Shown here: in pieces, positions 1 through 6,565 of the stretch
Layout: every line of letters starts with the position of its first letter
Numbering within the stretch: the stretch's first letter is position 1
DNA from: Rickettsiales bacterium
Lineage (GTDB): Bacteria > Pseudomonadota > Alphaproteobacteria > Rickettsiales > UBA1997
Assembly: GCA_947441695.1 (NCBI GenBank)
Contig: CANEUK010000041.1
Location: 1 to 9,348, forward strand
Length of the DNA: 9,348 nucleotides
Direction of reading: 5' to 3'
Position numbers and translations under genes: made by a program
The notes under the pieces: generated by a model
The model's database searches: none
What the model saw: only the letters and a program-made list of their open reading frames with translations
Told to the model about the DNA's origin: nothing

Positions 1-927
1 GTTTAGTGGTTTGCGCGGATCGTTATTGAGTTGCTGCCAATATTCGCGAGAAACGCCTTCAACAAAATTATTTGGATCAAAAGTTGGGCTAGAAGCGTAT
101 GATAAAATTTCACCGCTTTTAACGTCCATCACCACAATTGAAGCTACGTCGTTTTTGATTCTTTCGGTTACAAATTTTTGCAAAGAAAAATCAATGGTTA
201 AATTTAGCTTCGAACCTTCAACCGATTGCTTCAACGAAAGTGTGCGAAGCGGAATTTCGTGAACATTTACCTCAACATATTTCACGCCATATTTTCCGCG
301 CAAAGCTTCGTCAAAAGATTTTTCTAACCCAAATTTTCCCATCCGAAAATCGGGATGCATAAAAAGATTTTGCTCGTTTTCGTCAATTTCTTTTTCAGAA
401 GGAAGCGAAACATAACCCAAGAAATGCGCGGTTTCAGACGGATAAGGATAACGGCGAATAATGCCGCTTTCAATTGAAATTCCAGGAAGCAAGTGCGAAT
501 TAGTTTCAACTCGTGCCAAATCGTCCCAGCCTAAATTGTCCATCAGCGAAACAATACTTTTGCGGCGGGCGTTTTTTATTTTGACTAAGAATAAGTTTTT
601 TTGCTCTTCGTTTAGATCGAGAATTTTTGCCAGCTTTTCAACCAATTCTTCGATGTTTTTTTTTCTTTCCAGATAAAGCAGCAAGCGATAATTGCTTTCG
701 TTATTAGTAAGCGCAAAGCCAGTTCGATCAACAATCGTGCCGCGCGGAGCCGGATTAATTATTGGTTTAATGCGATTACTATCTGATTGAATTGAATATT
801 GTTCGTGCTTCCAAAGCTGCAAATAACTAAGACGAAGCACCAAAGCGCTTGCCAAAGTTGATTGAGCCGCACCAAGAATTAAAGCTCTGCGATTGAAGAT
901 TTTGTTTTTTCGAATATCACGCAGCAC
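1..927 (-). CDS. mrdA: Penicillin-binding protein 2 (peptidoglycan transpeptidase), N-terminal part, cut by window edge
   Basis: This is the transpeptidase of the elongation (Rod) complex, which cross-links lateral-wall peptidoglycan in the periplasm. I read 309 codons on the minus strand with no stop before base 1. Visible in order are a basic cytoplasmic start, a signal-anchor helix (about residues 15-38, ending LQLW), the dimerisation-domain motif PAPRGTIVDRTG (59-70), RRYPYPSETAHFLGYV (158-173), GKFGLEKSFDEALRG (197-211), LTIDFSLQ (243-250) and MDVKSGEILSYASSPTFDPN (267-286). These match PBP2 in order and spacing. The frame ends at DPRKPLN, shortly before the expected SxxK active site, so catalytic residues cannot be checked. 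The GTG start shares one base with the mreD stop (TAGTG) and has a GGAG ten bases upstream, which supports both the start and translational coupling. The shape-gene context favours PBP2 over FtsI. Confidence 0.93.
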   Translation of the reverse strand, partial: MLRDIRKNKIFNRRALILGAAQSTLASALVLRLSYLQLWKHEQYSIQSDSNRIKPIINPAPRGTIVDRTGFALTNNESNYRLLLYLERKKNIEELVEKLAKILDLNEEQKNLFLVKIKNARRKSIVSLMDNLGWDDLARVETNSHLLPGISIESGIIRRYPYPSETAHFLGYVSLPSEKEIDENEQNLFMHPDFRMGKFGLEKSFDEALRGKYGVKYVEVNVHEIPLRTLSLKQSVEGSKLNLTIDFSLQKFVTERIKNDVASIVVMDVKSGEILSYASSPTFDPNNFVEGVSREYWQQLNNDPRKPLN

Positions 928-1427
928 TAGTTTGAGTCTCCGAATTTATTGCTGATATAGTCAAAAAATTTATGCACCAAAACGTAAAACAATGAAGACA
1001 AAATAAGCTGCAAAAAAGGATTTAACAAAGAATGAAGCGTGCCATCAAAAGCTGATAAAATCAGCCATTTTAACAATAAGAATAAAAAGCAAAAAATAAT
1101 AAATTGTTGCCAAACTTGAATAAAATTTTCTTTGATTAGCATTTTTCCGTTAACTAAGGAAAAGAATTTTACCAATAGAATATAACATAAAGACGTTGCG
1201 CCCAAAGGATTGCCATTCAAAGAATCGTTCCAAATTCCAAGCAAAAAAACAAACCAAATTACAAAAACATTCTTAAATGCCGCAAAGTAAAAAACCGCCA
1301 TCAAATCAAAAGGCGGAACAACATTTGAAAGTCCAGCAATTCTGATGTTGGATACATTTGCAATCACCAATAAAATTGCGATTAAGTAAGGCATCAAAAG
1401 GTTCAGGGCTGATTTTTGTTCAAACAT
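927..1427 (-). CDS. mreD: Rod shape-determining membrane protein MreD
   Basis: MreD is an inner-membrane component of the Rod complex that works with MreB, MreC, RodA and PBP2. The product has 166 residues, close to the usual size (about 160-170), and is almost entirely hydrophobic with roughly five membrane segments. The family signature is visible as PPFDLMAVFYFA followed by LGIWNDSLNGNPLGATSLCYILL, corresponding to the P..D.......Y / G...D...G.PLG pattern. The frame is open to a TTG at 1475 (16 more residues), but the ATG at 1427 gives the family length and begins next to the first membrane helix, so I chose it; no clear ribosome-binding motif precedes either. The stop overlaps the mrdA start by one base. 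Oddly, mreC is not directly upstream: a polyamine gene lies there instead, so the mreC-mreD junction is broken here. Confidence 0.85.
   Translation of the reverse strand: MFEQKSALNLLMPYLIAILLVIANVSNIRIAGLSNVVPPFDLMAVFYFAAFKNVFVIWFVFLLGIWNDSLNGNPLGATSLCYILLVKFFSLVNGKMLIKENFIQVWQQFIIFCFLFLLLKWLILSAFDGTLHSLLNPFLQLILSSLFYVLVHKFFDYISNKFGDSN
938..941 (-). promoter_or_regulatory. Shine-Dalgarno site of mrdA
   Basis: On the minus strand GGAG lies ten bases before the GTG start of mrdA, inside the last codons of mreD. It is the only recognisable Shine-Dalgarno motif found before any start in this window. It decides the choice of the GTG that overlaps the mreD stop. Confidence 0.6.
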
Positions 1428-1677
1428 TTTTAGAAGAGAAATTTTAAAAAAAGAAAGATGCGCAAACCGTGCCAAAGCTTTTTAAAAATTCAAAAGGATA
1501 TTGTTAGAAAGATGTGCGTTTATTTAAATTCGATGTTTGTTGGAATTTGGCAAGTTTTGAATTGATTGCGCAAACTTAAGCGAATTGGGTTTTTGGCAAA
1601 ATCTGCGTCAGAAAAAATGGTTAACTAAAAATGTCTAATAGAACTTTTGCTTAAGTGATTTTTTTTAAAACGGGTTC
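1428..1677. other. Intergenic region between the DHS-like gene and mreD
   Basis: No gene is supported in these 250 bases. The region is AT-rich and should hold the 3' end of the polyamine transcript and, if mreD is transcribed separately, its promoter. I see no convincing -35/-10 pair and no hairpin followed by a T-run. The one structural hint is a pair of separated complementary segments around CTTAAG (AACTTAAGCGAA near 1573 and TTGCTTAAGTGA near 1647), about ten pairable bases with a loop of roughly 60 nt; this may be chance in AT-rich DNA. Confidence 0.5.
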
Positions 1678-2712
1678 TTAAGAAAACATTTTAGCAAAAT
1701 TTCTTTTGGCGCGTTTTTTCCAAAAGCCACGGTGATAAGCGTCAGAAGCCAAAAGCGGAATTACCGAAGTAGCTTCGGCAAAAACCATTTGCTCAAAAGT
1801 TGTATCAACTTTGCCCCACGAGCAAGCTTCTTTTAGGGTTGAAGAAGAACAAGCGCCGTCGCGCGAATCGGCAACGGTAATTTGAATGGCATATTTATGC
1901 ATTTCGGCTTCAACGCCCAAAATTTCGGCGCAAACCACCGTGTCTTGCACAAAGTTTTTTGGAACTCCGCCACCAACCATCAACAAACCCGTAGTTCCGG
2001 CTTTAATTTTGATGTCGGTTAATTCTCTAAAATCGGCAATTGAATCAATTGTTAGATGTTTTTTTGGATTTTTAACTTGGTGCAAAACCAAACCAAAACC
2101 AGCGGAAGAATCGGTAAAAGCTGGGCAAAAAATTGGAACATTGTGGTCGTAAGCAAGCTCAATTAAAGATTCCTTTTTTTTGGCGTGTTTTTTGAGATAT
2201 TTTCCCATTTCCCAAATAAACTCGCGCGATGAATAAGCCCGAGCTTCTAGCGAGTTGGCGATTTTGAAAATTACGTTATCGCAATTTTGCAAATCTTTTT
2301 CGTCAATGTAAGTGTCGTAAATTCGGTCGATATAATTTTTGCGCAAAAATTGGTCGTCAATAAATGGCGTTCCTTGATAATGTTTAAAACCAAGAGCTTC
2401 AAAAAAGTCCATATCTACAATTGATGCGCCCGTTGCAACAATGGCGTCAATCATGCCAAATTTAATCATGTCGGCATAAACTTTCATGCAGCCGCCAGCA
2501 GAAGTTGAGCCAGCCAAAGTTAAAATATTTGAGCAGGTTTTGTCTTTTAACATCATGTTAAAAATTTCAGTCGCCCGCGCCAAATCGCGCGATGTAAAAG
2601 ACATATGATCCATTTGATCGATAATCGGGCGCGCGTCAAAAGACGTGATGTCGATGTGTTTGACGGGGCGCGCAAGAAGTTCTTTTTTGGTTATCGTTTT
2701 TTTAGTGGCCAT
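1678..2712 (-). CDS. Deoxyhypusine synthase-family enzyme, probable homospermidine-type polyamine synthase
   Basis: The protein has 344 residues and belongs to the NAD-dependent deoxyhypusine synthase fold. Family blocks visible are AGSTSAGGCMKVYADMIKFG (67-86), VATGASIVDMDFFEALG (92-108), PIFCPAFTDSSAGFG (193-207), LLMVGGGVPKNFVQD (243-257) and KEACSWGKV (294-302). Lys301 in SWGK corresponds to the lysine that carries the aminobutyl intermediate in eukaryotic DHS; Glu295 is also kept. Bacteria lack eIF5A, so the acceptor is presumably a free amine. The family chemistry (aminobutyl transfer to putrescine) and the ornithine decarboxylase 74 bases upstream suggest homospermidine, but an agmatine-derived bis-guanidino product is an alternative. 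The human TAGGVEED segment is here TGASIVDMD, as expected for the bacterial branch. ATG start with only an A-run before it. It is probably co-transcribed with the decarboxylase. Confidence 0.85.
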   Translation of the reverse strand: MATKKTITKKELLARPVKHIDITSFDARPIIDQMDHMSFTSRDLARATEIFNMMLKDKTCSNILTLAGSTSAGGCMKVYADMIKFGMIDAIVATGASIVDMDFFEALGFKHYQGTPFIDDQFLRKNYIDRIYDTYIDEKDLQNCDNVIFKIANSLEARAYSSREFIWEMGKYLKKHAKKKESLIELAYDHNVPIFCPAFTDSSAGFGLVLHQVKNPKKHLTIDSIADFRELTDIKIKAGTTGLLMVGGGVPKNFVQDTVVCAEILGVEAEMHKYAIQITVADSRDGACSSSTLKEACSWGKVDTTFEQMVFAEATSVIPLLASDAYHRGFWKKRAKRNFAKMFS

Positions 2713-2738
2713 TTTTTTTATGAAAATTTTAATTTATA

Positions 2739-2782
2739 CTTAGAGCCTGTATTCAAATTCGACTTATCGAAAAAATTTGAGT
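2739..2782 (-). repeat. Dispersed hairpin repeat, copy 1 (after the decarboxylase gene)
   Basis: On the minus strand, five bases after the decarboxylase stop codon, this element reads ACTCAAA, TTTTTC, ATAA, AATTTGA, ACAGGCTCTAAG with short variable spacers. The arms TCAAATT and AATTTGA can pair over 7 bp, with an inner CGA/TCG pairing that leaves a 4-T bulge. The same blocks occur in the same order after metE (9155-9201), matching at about 35 of 44-47 positions. No T-run follows the hairpin in the direction of the upstream gene, so it is a poor intrinsic terminator. It fills most of the spacer before the DHS-like gene and could modulate read-through or mRNA stability. Confidence 0.65.
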
Positions 2783-2786
2783 AATT

Positions 2787-4118
2787 TTATCCAACCGCTT
2801 CTTCCAAATCTTCAGATTCTTTATACATCGAAACCAAAGGCTCGTCGCAAACTTCAATTTGTAGATGTTTGTTAAAACCGTTAAAATCGGTGCGAATGCT
2901 TCGGCTGTAAGCGCCAAGTTGACCGATTTCGATGTAATCGCCCTCCGAAATATTGTCGGGCAAATAAAACGGGCCTTTCATCGAATCAAGCGAGTCGCAG
3001 GTTGGGCCGTAAAATCCAAAAGGAATGTTGTTTGAAACAAGTTTAGTTTTGCCTTTAATGCGAATGGCTTTGGTTGGATAAATAAAACCCGGAAAACCCG
3101 CGTCGAACAACCCACCATAAGTTCCGTCGTTTAAATAAAGCATATTTTTTTTACGAGCTTCAACTCGAACCAAAAGTGAGCCAGATTCTGCCACCAAAGC
3201 TCGTCCTGGTTCGCACCAAATGCGACAATTTTTGTCGAGATGCAATTGAGAAATTGAGTCAAAAATTTCGTCAAAATAAGCACTTAAATTGGCGGGAGTC
3301 ATTCCCGGATAAGACGACGGAAAGCCGCCGCCAATGTCTAAAACATCGAGTTTGATTTTGGCTTGCTCGATTACTTCTTTGGTTATGCCAATTGCGTTGC
3401 GGTATTCTGTTGGTTCCATACATTGCGAGCCAACGTGAAAGCAAATTCCCAATCGTTTTGCCACAGATCTTACTTTGCGCAAAAGCGAAATTGATTCAGA
3501 AGGCAAAATGCCAAATTTGCCCGACAAATCAATTGCCGCGTGAGAATTTGGAATTGCCAAACGAACGTGCAAACCAAGGTCTTTGGCGTTGTTGGTTGTT
3601 TCGAGAATTTTTTTAAGTTCATCAGTTGAATCCAGCGAAAAATCACGAATTCCGTGATTGAAATAAGCATCAAAAATTGCTTCGCGTGATTTGACCGGAT
3701 GCATGAAATACATTTTGACCGAGTCGCCAAAAAGCTCGTTAATTAATTTTACTTCTGCGGTTGAAGCCACGTCGTAATGTTTAACGCCCGAATCAAATAA
3801 ATGGCGAAGCACGTCAACATCTGGGTTGCTTTTAACCGAATAAAGAACGTCGCTGGCAAGTTTTGGGGTTTTGAAATTTTCCAAGAAAAATTTTGCCGCA
3901 CGCTTAATTGAATTAGGGCGGATAAAATAAACTGGAATTGAAGGTTTTAATTCACCGACTTGGTTTTCAATTGACGGAAAAATTTTAGCAGATTTTTGCG
4001 GTCTAAAAAATTGCTTTTGCGCCTTGGTGAATTTTTCTTTTTTTGGAGAGTTTTTTGAGAAGTTTAAGTAGTGAATTTTTGAGTTCACTTTTGCGTCATA
4101 TTTTTGCTCTAGTTCCAT
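2787..4118 (-). CDS. PLP-dependent ornithine (or lysine/ornithine) decarboxylase, alanine-racemase fold
   Basis: It converts ornithine to putrescine, the entry step of polyamine synthesis in the cytoplasm. With the ATG at 4118 it has 443 residues. Seen: YSVKSNPD with the PLP lysine (Lys96), FHVGSQ (227-232), LDIGGGFPSSYPG (260-272) for phosphate binding, CEPGRALVAESG (302-313), YLNDGTYGG (328-336), GPTCDSLD (371-378) with the catalytic cysteine (Cys374), and IGQLGAYSRSIRTDFNGF (398-415). These match alphaproteobacterial ODC rather than DAP decarboxylase; lysine as a second substrate cannot be excluded. About 45 extra lysine-rich residues precede the barrel, and the C-terminus ends in an acidic tail (ESEDLEEAVG). 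The frame opens at a GTG at 4160, but I prefer the ATG at 4118; neither has a good ribosome-binding site. A structured leader precedes it, and the DHS-like gene follows. Confidence 0.88.
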   Translation of the reverse strand: MELEQKYDAKVNSKIHYLNFSKNSPKKEKFTKAQKQFFRPQKSAKIFPSIENQVGELKPSIPVYFIRPNSIKRAAKFFLENFKTPKLASDVLYSVKSNPDVDVLRHLFDSGVKHYDVASTAEVKLINELFGDSVKMYFMHPVKSREAIFDAYFNHGIRDFSLDSTDELKKILETTNNAKDLGLHVRLAIPNSHAAIDLSGKFGILPSESISLLRKVRSVAKRLGICFHVGSQCMEPTEYRNAIGITKEVIEQAKIKLDVLDIGGGFPSSYPGMTPANLSAYFDEIFDSISQLHLDKNCRIWCEPGRALVAESGSLLVRVEARKKNMLYLNDGTYGGLFDAGFPGFIYPTKAIRIKGKTKLVSNNIPFGFYGPTCDSLDSMKGPFYLPDNISEGDYIEIGQLGAYSRSIRTDFNGFNKHLQIEVCDEPLVSMYKESEDLEEAVG

Positions 4119-4178
4119 TTCTTTGTGTTGGAATAAAATTAAGTAAAAGAAGAAAAACACTTAATTTTTGCCTAAAAT

Positions 4179-4217
4179 TTAATATGGCTTGAAGCCTTGA
4201 GGCTGTTGGGCTTTCAT
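4179..4217 (-). CDS. Possible leader peptide of the decarboxylase (12 residues)
   Basis: An ATG-to-TAA frame of 12 codons, MKAQQPQGFKPY, ends about 60 bases before the decarboxylase ATG. It lies almost exactly on the hairpin segment 4181-4220, so translation would open the outer stem and control which inner pairing forms. It has no ribosome-binding motif, only an A-rich stretch before the ATG, and so short a frame can arise by chance. Enterobacterial speF is controlled by an ornithine-sensing leader peptide (SpeFL), so a leader peptide is plausible by analogy, but I see no sequence similarity to it. Confidence 0.3.
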   Translation of the reverse strand: MKAQQPQGFKPY

Positions 4218-4220
4218 ATT
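4181..4220 (-). promoter_or_regulatory. Hairpin with alternative pairings in the decarboxylase leader
   Basis: On the minus strand AATATG (4220-4215) pairs with CATATT (4186-4181), enclosing AGCC-TCAA-GGCT (4204-4193). The single GGCT can pair instead with the AGCC just downstream (within GGCTTCAAGCC) or with the AAGCC upstream, so three AGCC copies compete for one partner. This is the geometry of an attenuator-like switch. A structured leader upstream of ODC genes (the speF motif) is known in alphaproteobacteria. Whether this is a member needs a covariance-model search; I could not confirm it by eye. Confidence 0.4.
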
Positions 4221-4242
4221 ATTTTTTAAACGCAATTTTTTT

Positions 4243-4249
4243 AAGGAGG
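4243..4249 (-). promoter_or_regulatory. Anti-Shine-Dalgarno-like stretch in the decarboxylase leader
   Basis: The minus strand reads CCTCCTTAAAAAAA here, resembling the 3' end of 16S rRNA (CCTCCTT). On the plus strand it appears as AAGGAGG, but no start codon follows within range and the plus frames close quickly, so it is not a ribosome-binding site. In the leader RNA it could mask a ribosome-binding site or pair with another leader segment. Confidence 0.25.
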
Positions 4250-4265
4250 GCGCAACGTAGGAACA

Positions 4266-4289
4266 ATTTTTTATTTGTAAATAAAAAAT
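4266..4289. repeat. A/T-only perfect palindrome
   Basis: ATTTTTTATT (4266-4275) and AATAAAAAAT (4280-4289) form a perfect 10-bp inverted repeat with a 4-base spacer. No G or C is in the stem, so as RNA it is weak; as DNA it would bend or melt easily and could bind a regulator. It lies about 150 bases upstream of the decarboxylase start, in a plausible promoter position. Confidence 0.5.
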
Positions 4290-4415
4290 CTTTAAATTTT
4301 TTTTTGAGGCTTTTTTGGCAGAAAAATTATCTAATTTTTTAAGGAATTTTTTGCCTATAAAATGAACGATTTTTTGTAAAAAAAAATCTTAAAAATCTTC
4401 TTAAAAAAACTTTAA

Positions 4416-5309
4416 TTAAGCTTGAATTAGGCTTAAAATTTCTTTTGCGTATTTTTTAGCAAAATTTTTGGTAAAATCCGAATAAAGCAGCGGCTCGATT
4501 AGCTCTAATTCCATTAAATAGATTTTATCGCTTTTAACCATGTCGACCCGCGCGTAAAGCAAATCTTGCTTAAGATAATTAATAACTTTTTTAGCGTGAT
4601 TGATTAGTTCAAGATGTTGGCTTTTTTTCAAAGCCTTAACATTTGCGCCTTGCCTTATTCCGGCTCTAAAATCGCCATTGGCGGGGGTTTTTAAAACTAG
4701 GTGGCTAAATTTTTTATTCAAAAAAATTGCCGAATATTCGCCAACCTCAACAACTTCTGGCAAAAATTGCTGAATCATCGCCGCAGAAAGTTGGGTGATT
4801 TTTTGCAAATGATTTTGCGCTTTTTCAATTTGATTAATTTCAAAAACTTCGGTGTTAAACGAGCCAGCAGAAAGGCTTGGTTTTAAAATAATTTTTTGCC
4901 AACCAAGTTTTTTAACCTCGCTTTCTAAATTTATATTTTGATTTTTTTGCACCCAAATTGTTGGTGCCACGTCAAAGCCAGCTTTGGCTAAATCAAGCAA
5001 ATAATTTTTTTCTAAATTCCACAAAATAACCGAAATTGGATTGTGGGTTTTGACTTTTAGGCGCGAAATTTTGGCGCAAAAAGCGCGGAATTTTTCGATA
5101 TTTTGAAAATAATTGGTGCAACCATTAAGATTGATTAGGCTGTAATTTTTCCAATTAATTTTTTGGTCAAAATAAGAAACTATCTCAATTTTAACGCCGC
5201 TTTTTTCTAAAATTTCAGCAACCGCTTCAAGTTCTAAATAAGGCAATTTGCTTGAATTAGTGGTAATAAAAGCAACTTTTTTTGGAGATAAAATTTTGGT
5301 TTCTACCAT
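4416..5309 (-). CDS. ATP-grasp ligase family protein of unknown substrate (RimK/DcsG-like)
   Basis: The 297-residue cytoplasmic protein has the ATP-grasp layout. An N-terminal Rossmann-like part begins at KVAFIT (11-16). WNLEKNYLLDLAKAGFDVAPT (97-117) is the entry to the ATP-binding domain. ILKPSLSAGSFNT (141-153) carries the phosphate-binding lysine (Lys143). IQQFLPEVVEVGEYS (179-193), FSHLVLKTPANGDFR (201-215) and YARVDMV (252-258) follow, and ELELIEP (268-274) supplies metal-binding acidic residues (Glu270 or Glu272). This pattern fits the family containing the cycloserine-pathway cyclo-ligase DcsG and many uncharacterised members, which join a carboxylate to an amine or similar nucleophile using ATP. 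The substrate cannot be read from sequence. Its ATG overlaps the pstA stop by seven bases (ATGGTAG), implying co-translation with a phosphate-transporter permease, an unusual pairing. Confidence 0.8.
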   Translation of the reverse strand: MVETKILSPKKVAFITTNSSKLPYLELEAVAEILEKSGVKIEIVSYFDQKINWKNYSLINLNGCTNYFQNIEKFRAFCAKISRLKVKTHNPISVILWNLEKNYLLDLAKAGFDVAPTIWVQKNQNINLESEVKKLGWQKIILKPSLSAGSFNTEVFEINQIEKAQNHLQKITQLSAAMIQQFLPEVVEVGEYSAIFLNKKFSHLVLKTPANGDFRAGIRQGANVKALKKSQHLELINHAKKVINYLKQDLLYARVDMVKSDKIYLMELELIEPLLYSDFTKNFAKKYAKEILSLIQA

Positions 5310-6565
5310 TTTTTTTCAAATTTTTTGCGCAAAATAATCGCCACTAAATTTAATAAAATTAAAAATCCCAAAAGCACCAAAATTGCCGCTGCGGTTTTTT
5401 CCACAAAACCCATTTCCGGAGAATCAGACCATAAATAAATTTGCACCGGCAAAACGCTGGTTGGATCGGTAAAGTTTTGCGGAATATCGGCAATAAACGC
5501 AACCATTCCAATCATCAAAAGCGGCGCGGTTTCGCCAAGGGCGCGCGAAATTGCCAAAATTGTGCCAGTCATAATTCCTGGAATTGATAACGGCAATAAA
5601 TGATGTAGCGCAATTTGCATTTTAGACGCGCCCAAAGCGGCGGCGGCGTCGCGAATTGAGTTTGGAATTGAGCGAATTGTGTTGCGCGTGGCAATAATAA
5701 TTACTGGCAAAACCAACATAAAAAGCGTTGCGCCACCAACCAAGCTTGAAGAACGCGGCAAATTCATAAATTGCAAATAAACCGTCAAACCAAGTAATCC
5801 GTAAATAATTGACGGAATTGCCGCAAGATTGTTGATGCTAATTTCGATGATGTCGGTGGCGCGATTTTTTGGCGCAAATTCTTCCAAATAAAAAGCGCAC
5901 ATTACGCCAATTGGAAAGGCCAAACTTAAGAAAATTAACATAACAAAAATTGAGCCAGTTAAACCCGCGCCAATTCCCGCAATTTCTGCTTCGCGCGAGT
6001 CGGCAAATTGAAAGAATTTCCAGTTAAAAACTTGACGAACCTGATTTTTTTCAGCCAAATTTTCTAACCACAAAATTTGTTTTTCGTTGAGCGAAAATTT
6101 ATCGCCATATTTAAAAAACATGTCGCTTTTAGAAGACGCGCTTAACCAAAAAATTGATTTTTTTCCAAGTAATTCAGGATTTTTTTCAAGCTGTTTTTTG
6201 AGTTCTAAATTAGCAACTTTGCTTAAAATTTGATAAAGCGAGCTAATTTCGGATAGGCTTTGGGCGTTAGTAAATTGGGCTTTTAGGCTGTTTTTTATGG
6301 CGGCACGAAAATCAATTTGGGCAATTTGGGCGTTTTGGGCAACTTGGGAGTTTTGGGAGTTTTGGGCGATTTCGACTTTGTCTGAAAAATCAACTTCTAG
6401 CGCAATTTCGCTGCGCCAAAAAGCTTTGCTACTTTTGTGTAAAATCATGCCAAAAAGTAGCACCAAAAATAACAGCGCAAAGCCAATTGAAGCCGCGCCA
6501 AAAAGCTTAAAACGCATTTCTGAAGTGTGGCGTTTTTTGAGGTTTTTTATTTTTGATTTTTTCAT
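5303..6565 (-). CDS. pstA: Phosphate ABC transporter permease PstA
   Basis: PstA is one of two membrane subunits of the high-affinity phosphate importer PstSCAB. From the ATG at 6565 it has 420 residues. The start KKRHTSEMRFKLFG and first membrane helix are typical of the long alphaproteobacterial form (DUF3333-type N-terminal region), followed by a periplasmic insert of about 150 residues. The permease domain starts near IGAGLTGSIFVMLIFLSLAF and contains the EAA-type coupling loop RDAAAALGASKMQIALHHLL, then PLSIPGIMTGTILAISRALG and ETAPLLMIGMVAF. The frame extends to a TTG at 6598 (11 residues); neither start has a ribosome-binding motif. The insert carries a run of Gln/Asn/Ala/Ser residues from a 9-nt tandem repeat. 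No pstC, pstS, pstB or phoU lies beside it. It is the first gene of its transcript and overlaps the ATP-grasp gene. Confidence 0.92.
   Translation of the reverse strand: MKKSKIKNLKKRHTSEMRFKLFGAASIGFALLFLVLLFGMILHKSSKAFWRSEIALEVDFSDKVEIAQNSQNSQVAQNAQIAQIDFRAAIKNSLKAQFTNAQSLSEISSLYQILSKVANLELKKQLEKNPELLGKKSIFWLSASSKSDMFFKYGDKFSLNEKQILWLENLAEKNQVRQVFNWKFFQFADSREAEIAGIGAGLTGSIFVMLIFLSLAFPIGVMCAFYLEEFAPKNRATDIIEISINNLAAIPSIIYGLLGLTVYLQFMNLPRSSSLVGGATLFMLVLPVIIIATRNTIRSIPNSIRDAAAALGASKMQIALHHLLPLSIPGIMTGTILAISRALGETAPLLMIGMVAFIADIPQNFTDPTSVLPVQIYLWSDSPEMGFVEKTAAAILVLLGFLILLNLVAIILRKKFEKKW
6316..6369 (-). repeat. In-frame 9-nt tandem repeat within pstA
   Basis: TTGGG-type units recur with an exact 9-base period six times (plus-strand TTTGGG or CTTGGG at 6316, 6325, 6334, 6343, 6352, 6361). 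On the coding strand each unit is CAA followed by two variable codons, giving the residues QNSQNSQVAQNAQIAQI in the periplasmic insert of PstA. Because the period is a multiple of three, gain or loss of units keeps the frame. Confidence 0.85.

Larger units (their letters stand above)
4119..4415. other. Decarboxylase leader and intergenic region
   Basis: This 297-base gap separates the ATP-grasp stop from the decarboxylase start, both on the minus strand. Reading toward the decarboxylase it contains very AT-rich DNA with several T-runs (4330-4415), an A/T-only palindrome (4266-4289), an anti-Shine-Dalgarno-like stretch (4243-4249), and a hairpin-rich segment with a short ORF (4179-4220). Its length and structure suggest a regulated 5' leader. 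I could not place a promoter with confidence. The T-runs just after the ATP-grasp stop could help terminate the pstA transcript, but no good stem precedes them. Confidence 0.5.

Noticed and set aside
11..262. Plus-strand open frame inside the mrdA region
   Set aside because: It is antisense to a clear PBP2 frame with conserved motifs and resembles no family, so it is a shadow frame.
4243..4260. Ribosome-binding site for a small plus-strand gene (AAGGAGG)
   Set aside because: No start codon follows within usable distance, and the next plus-strand ATG opens a frame of only five codons.
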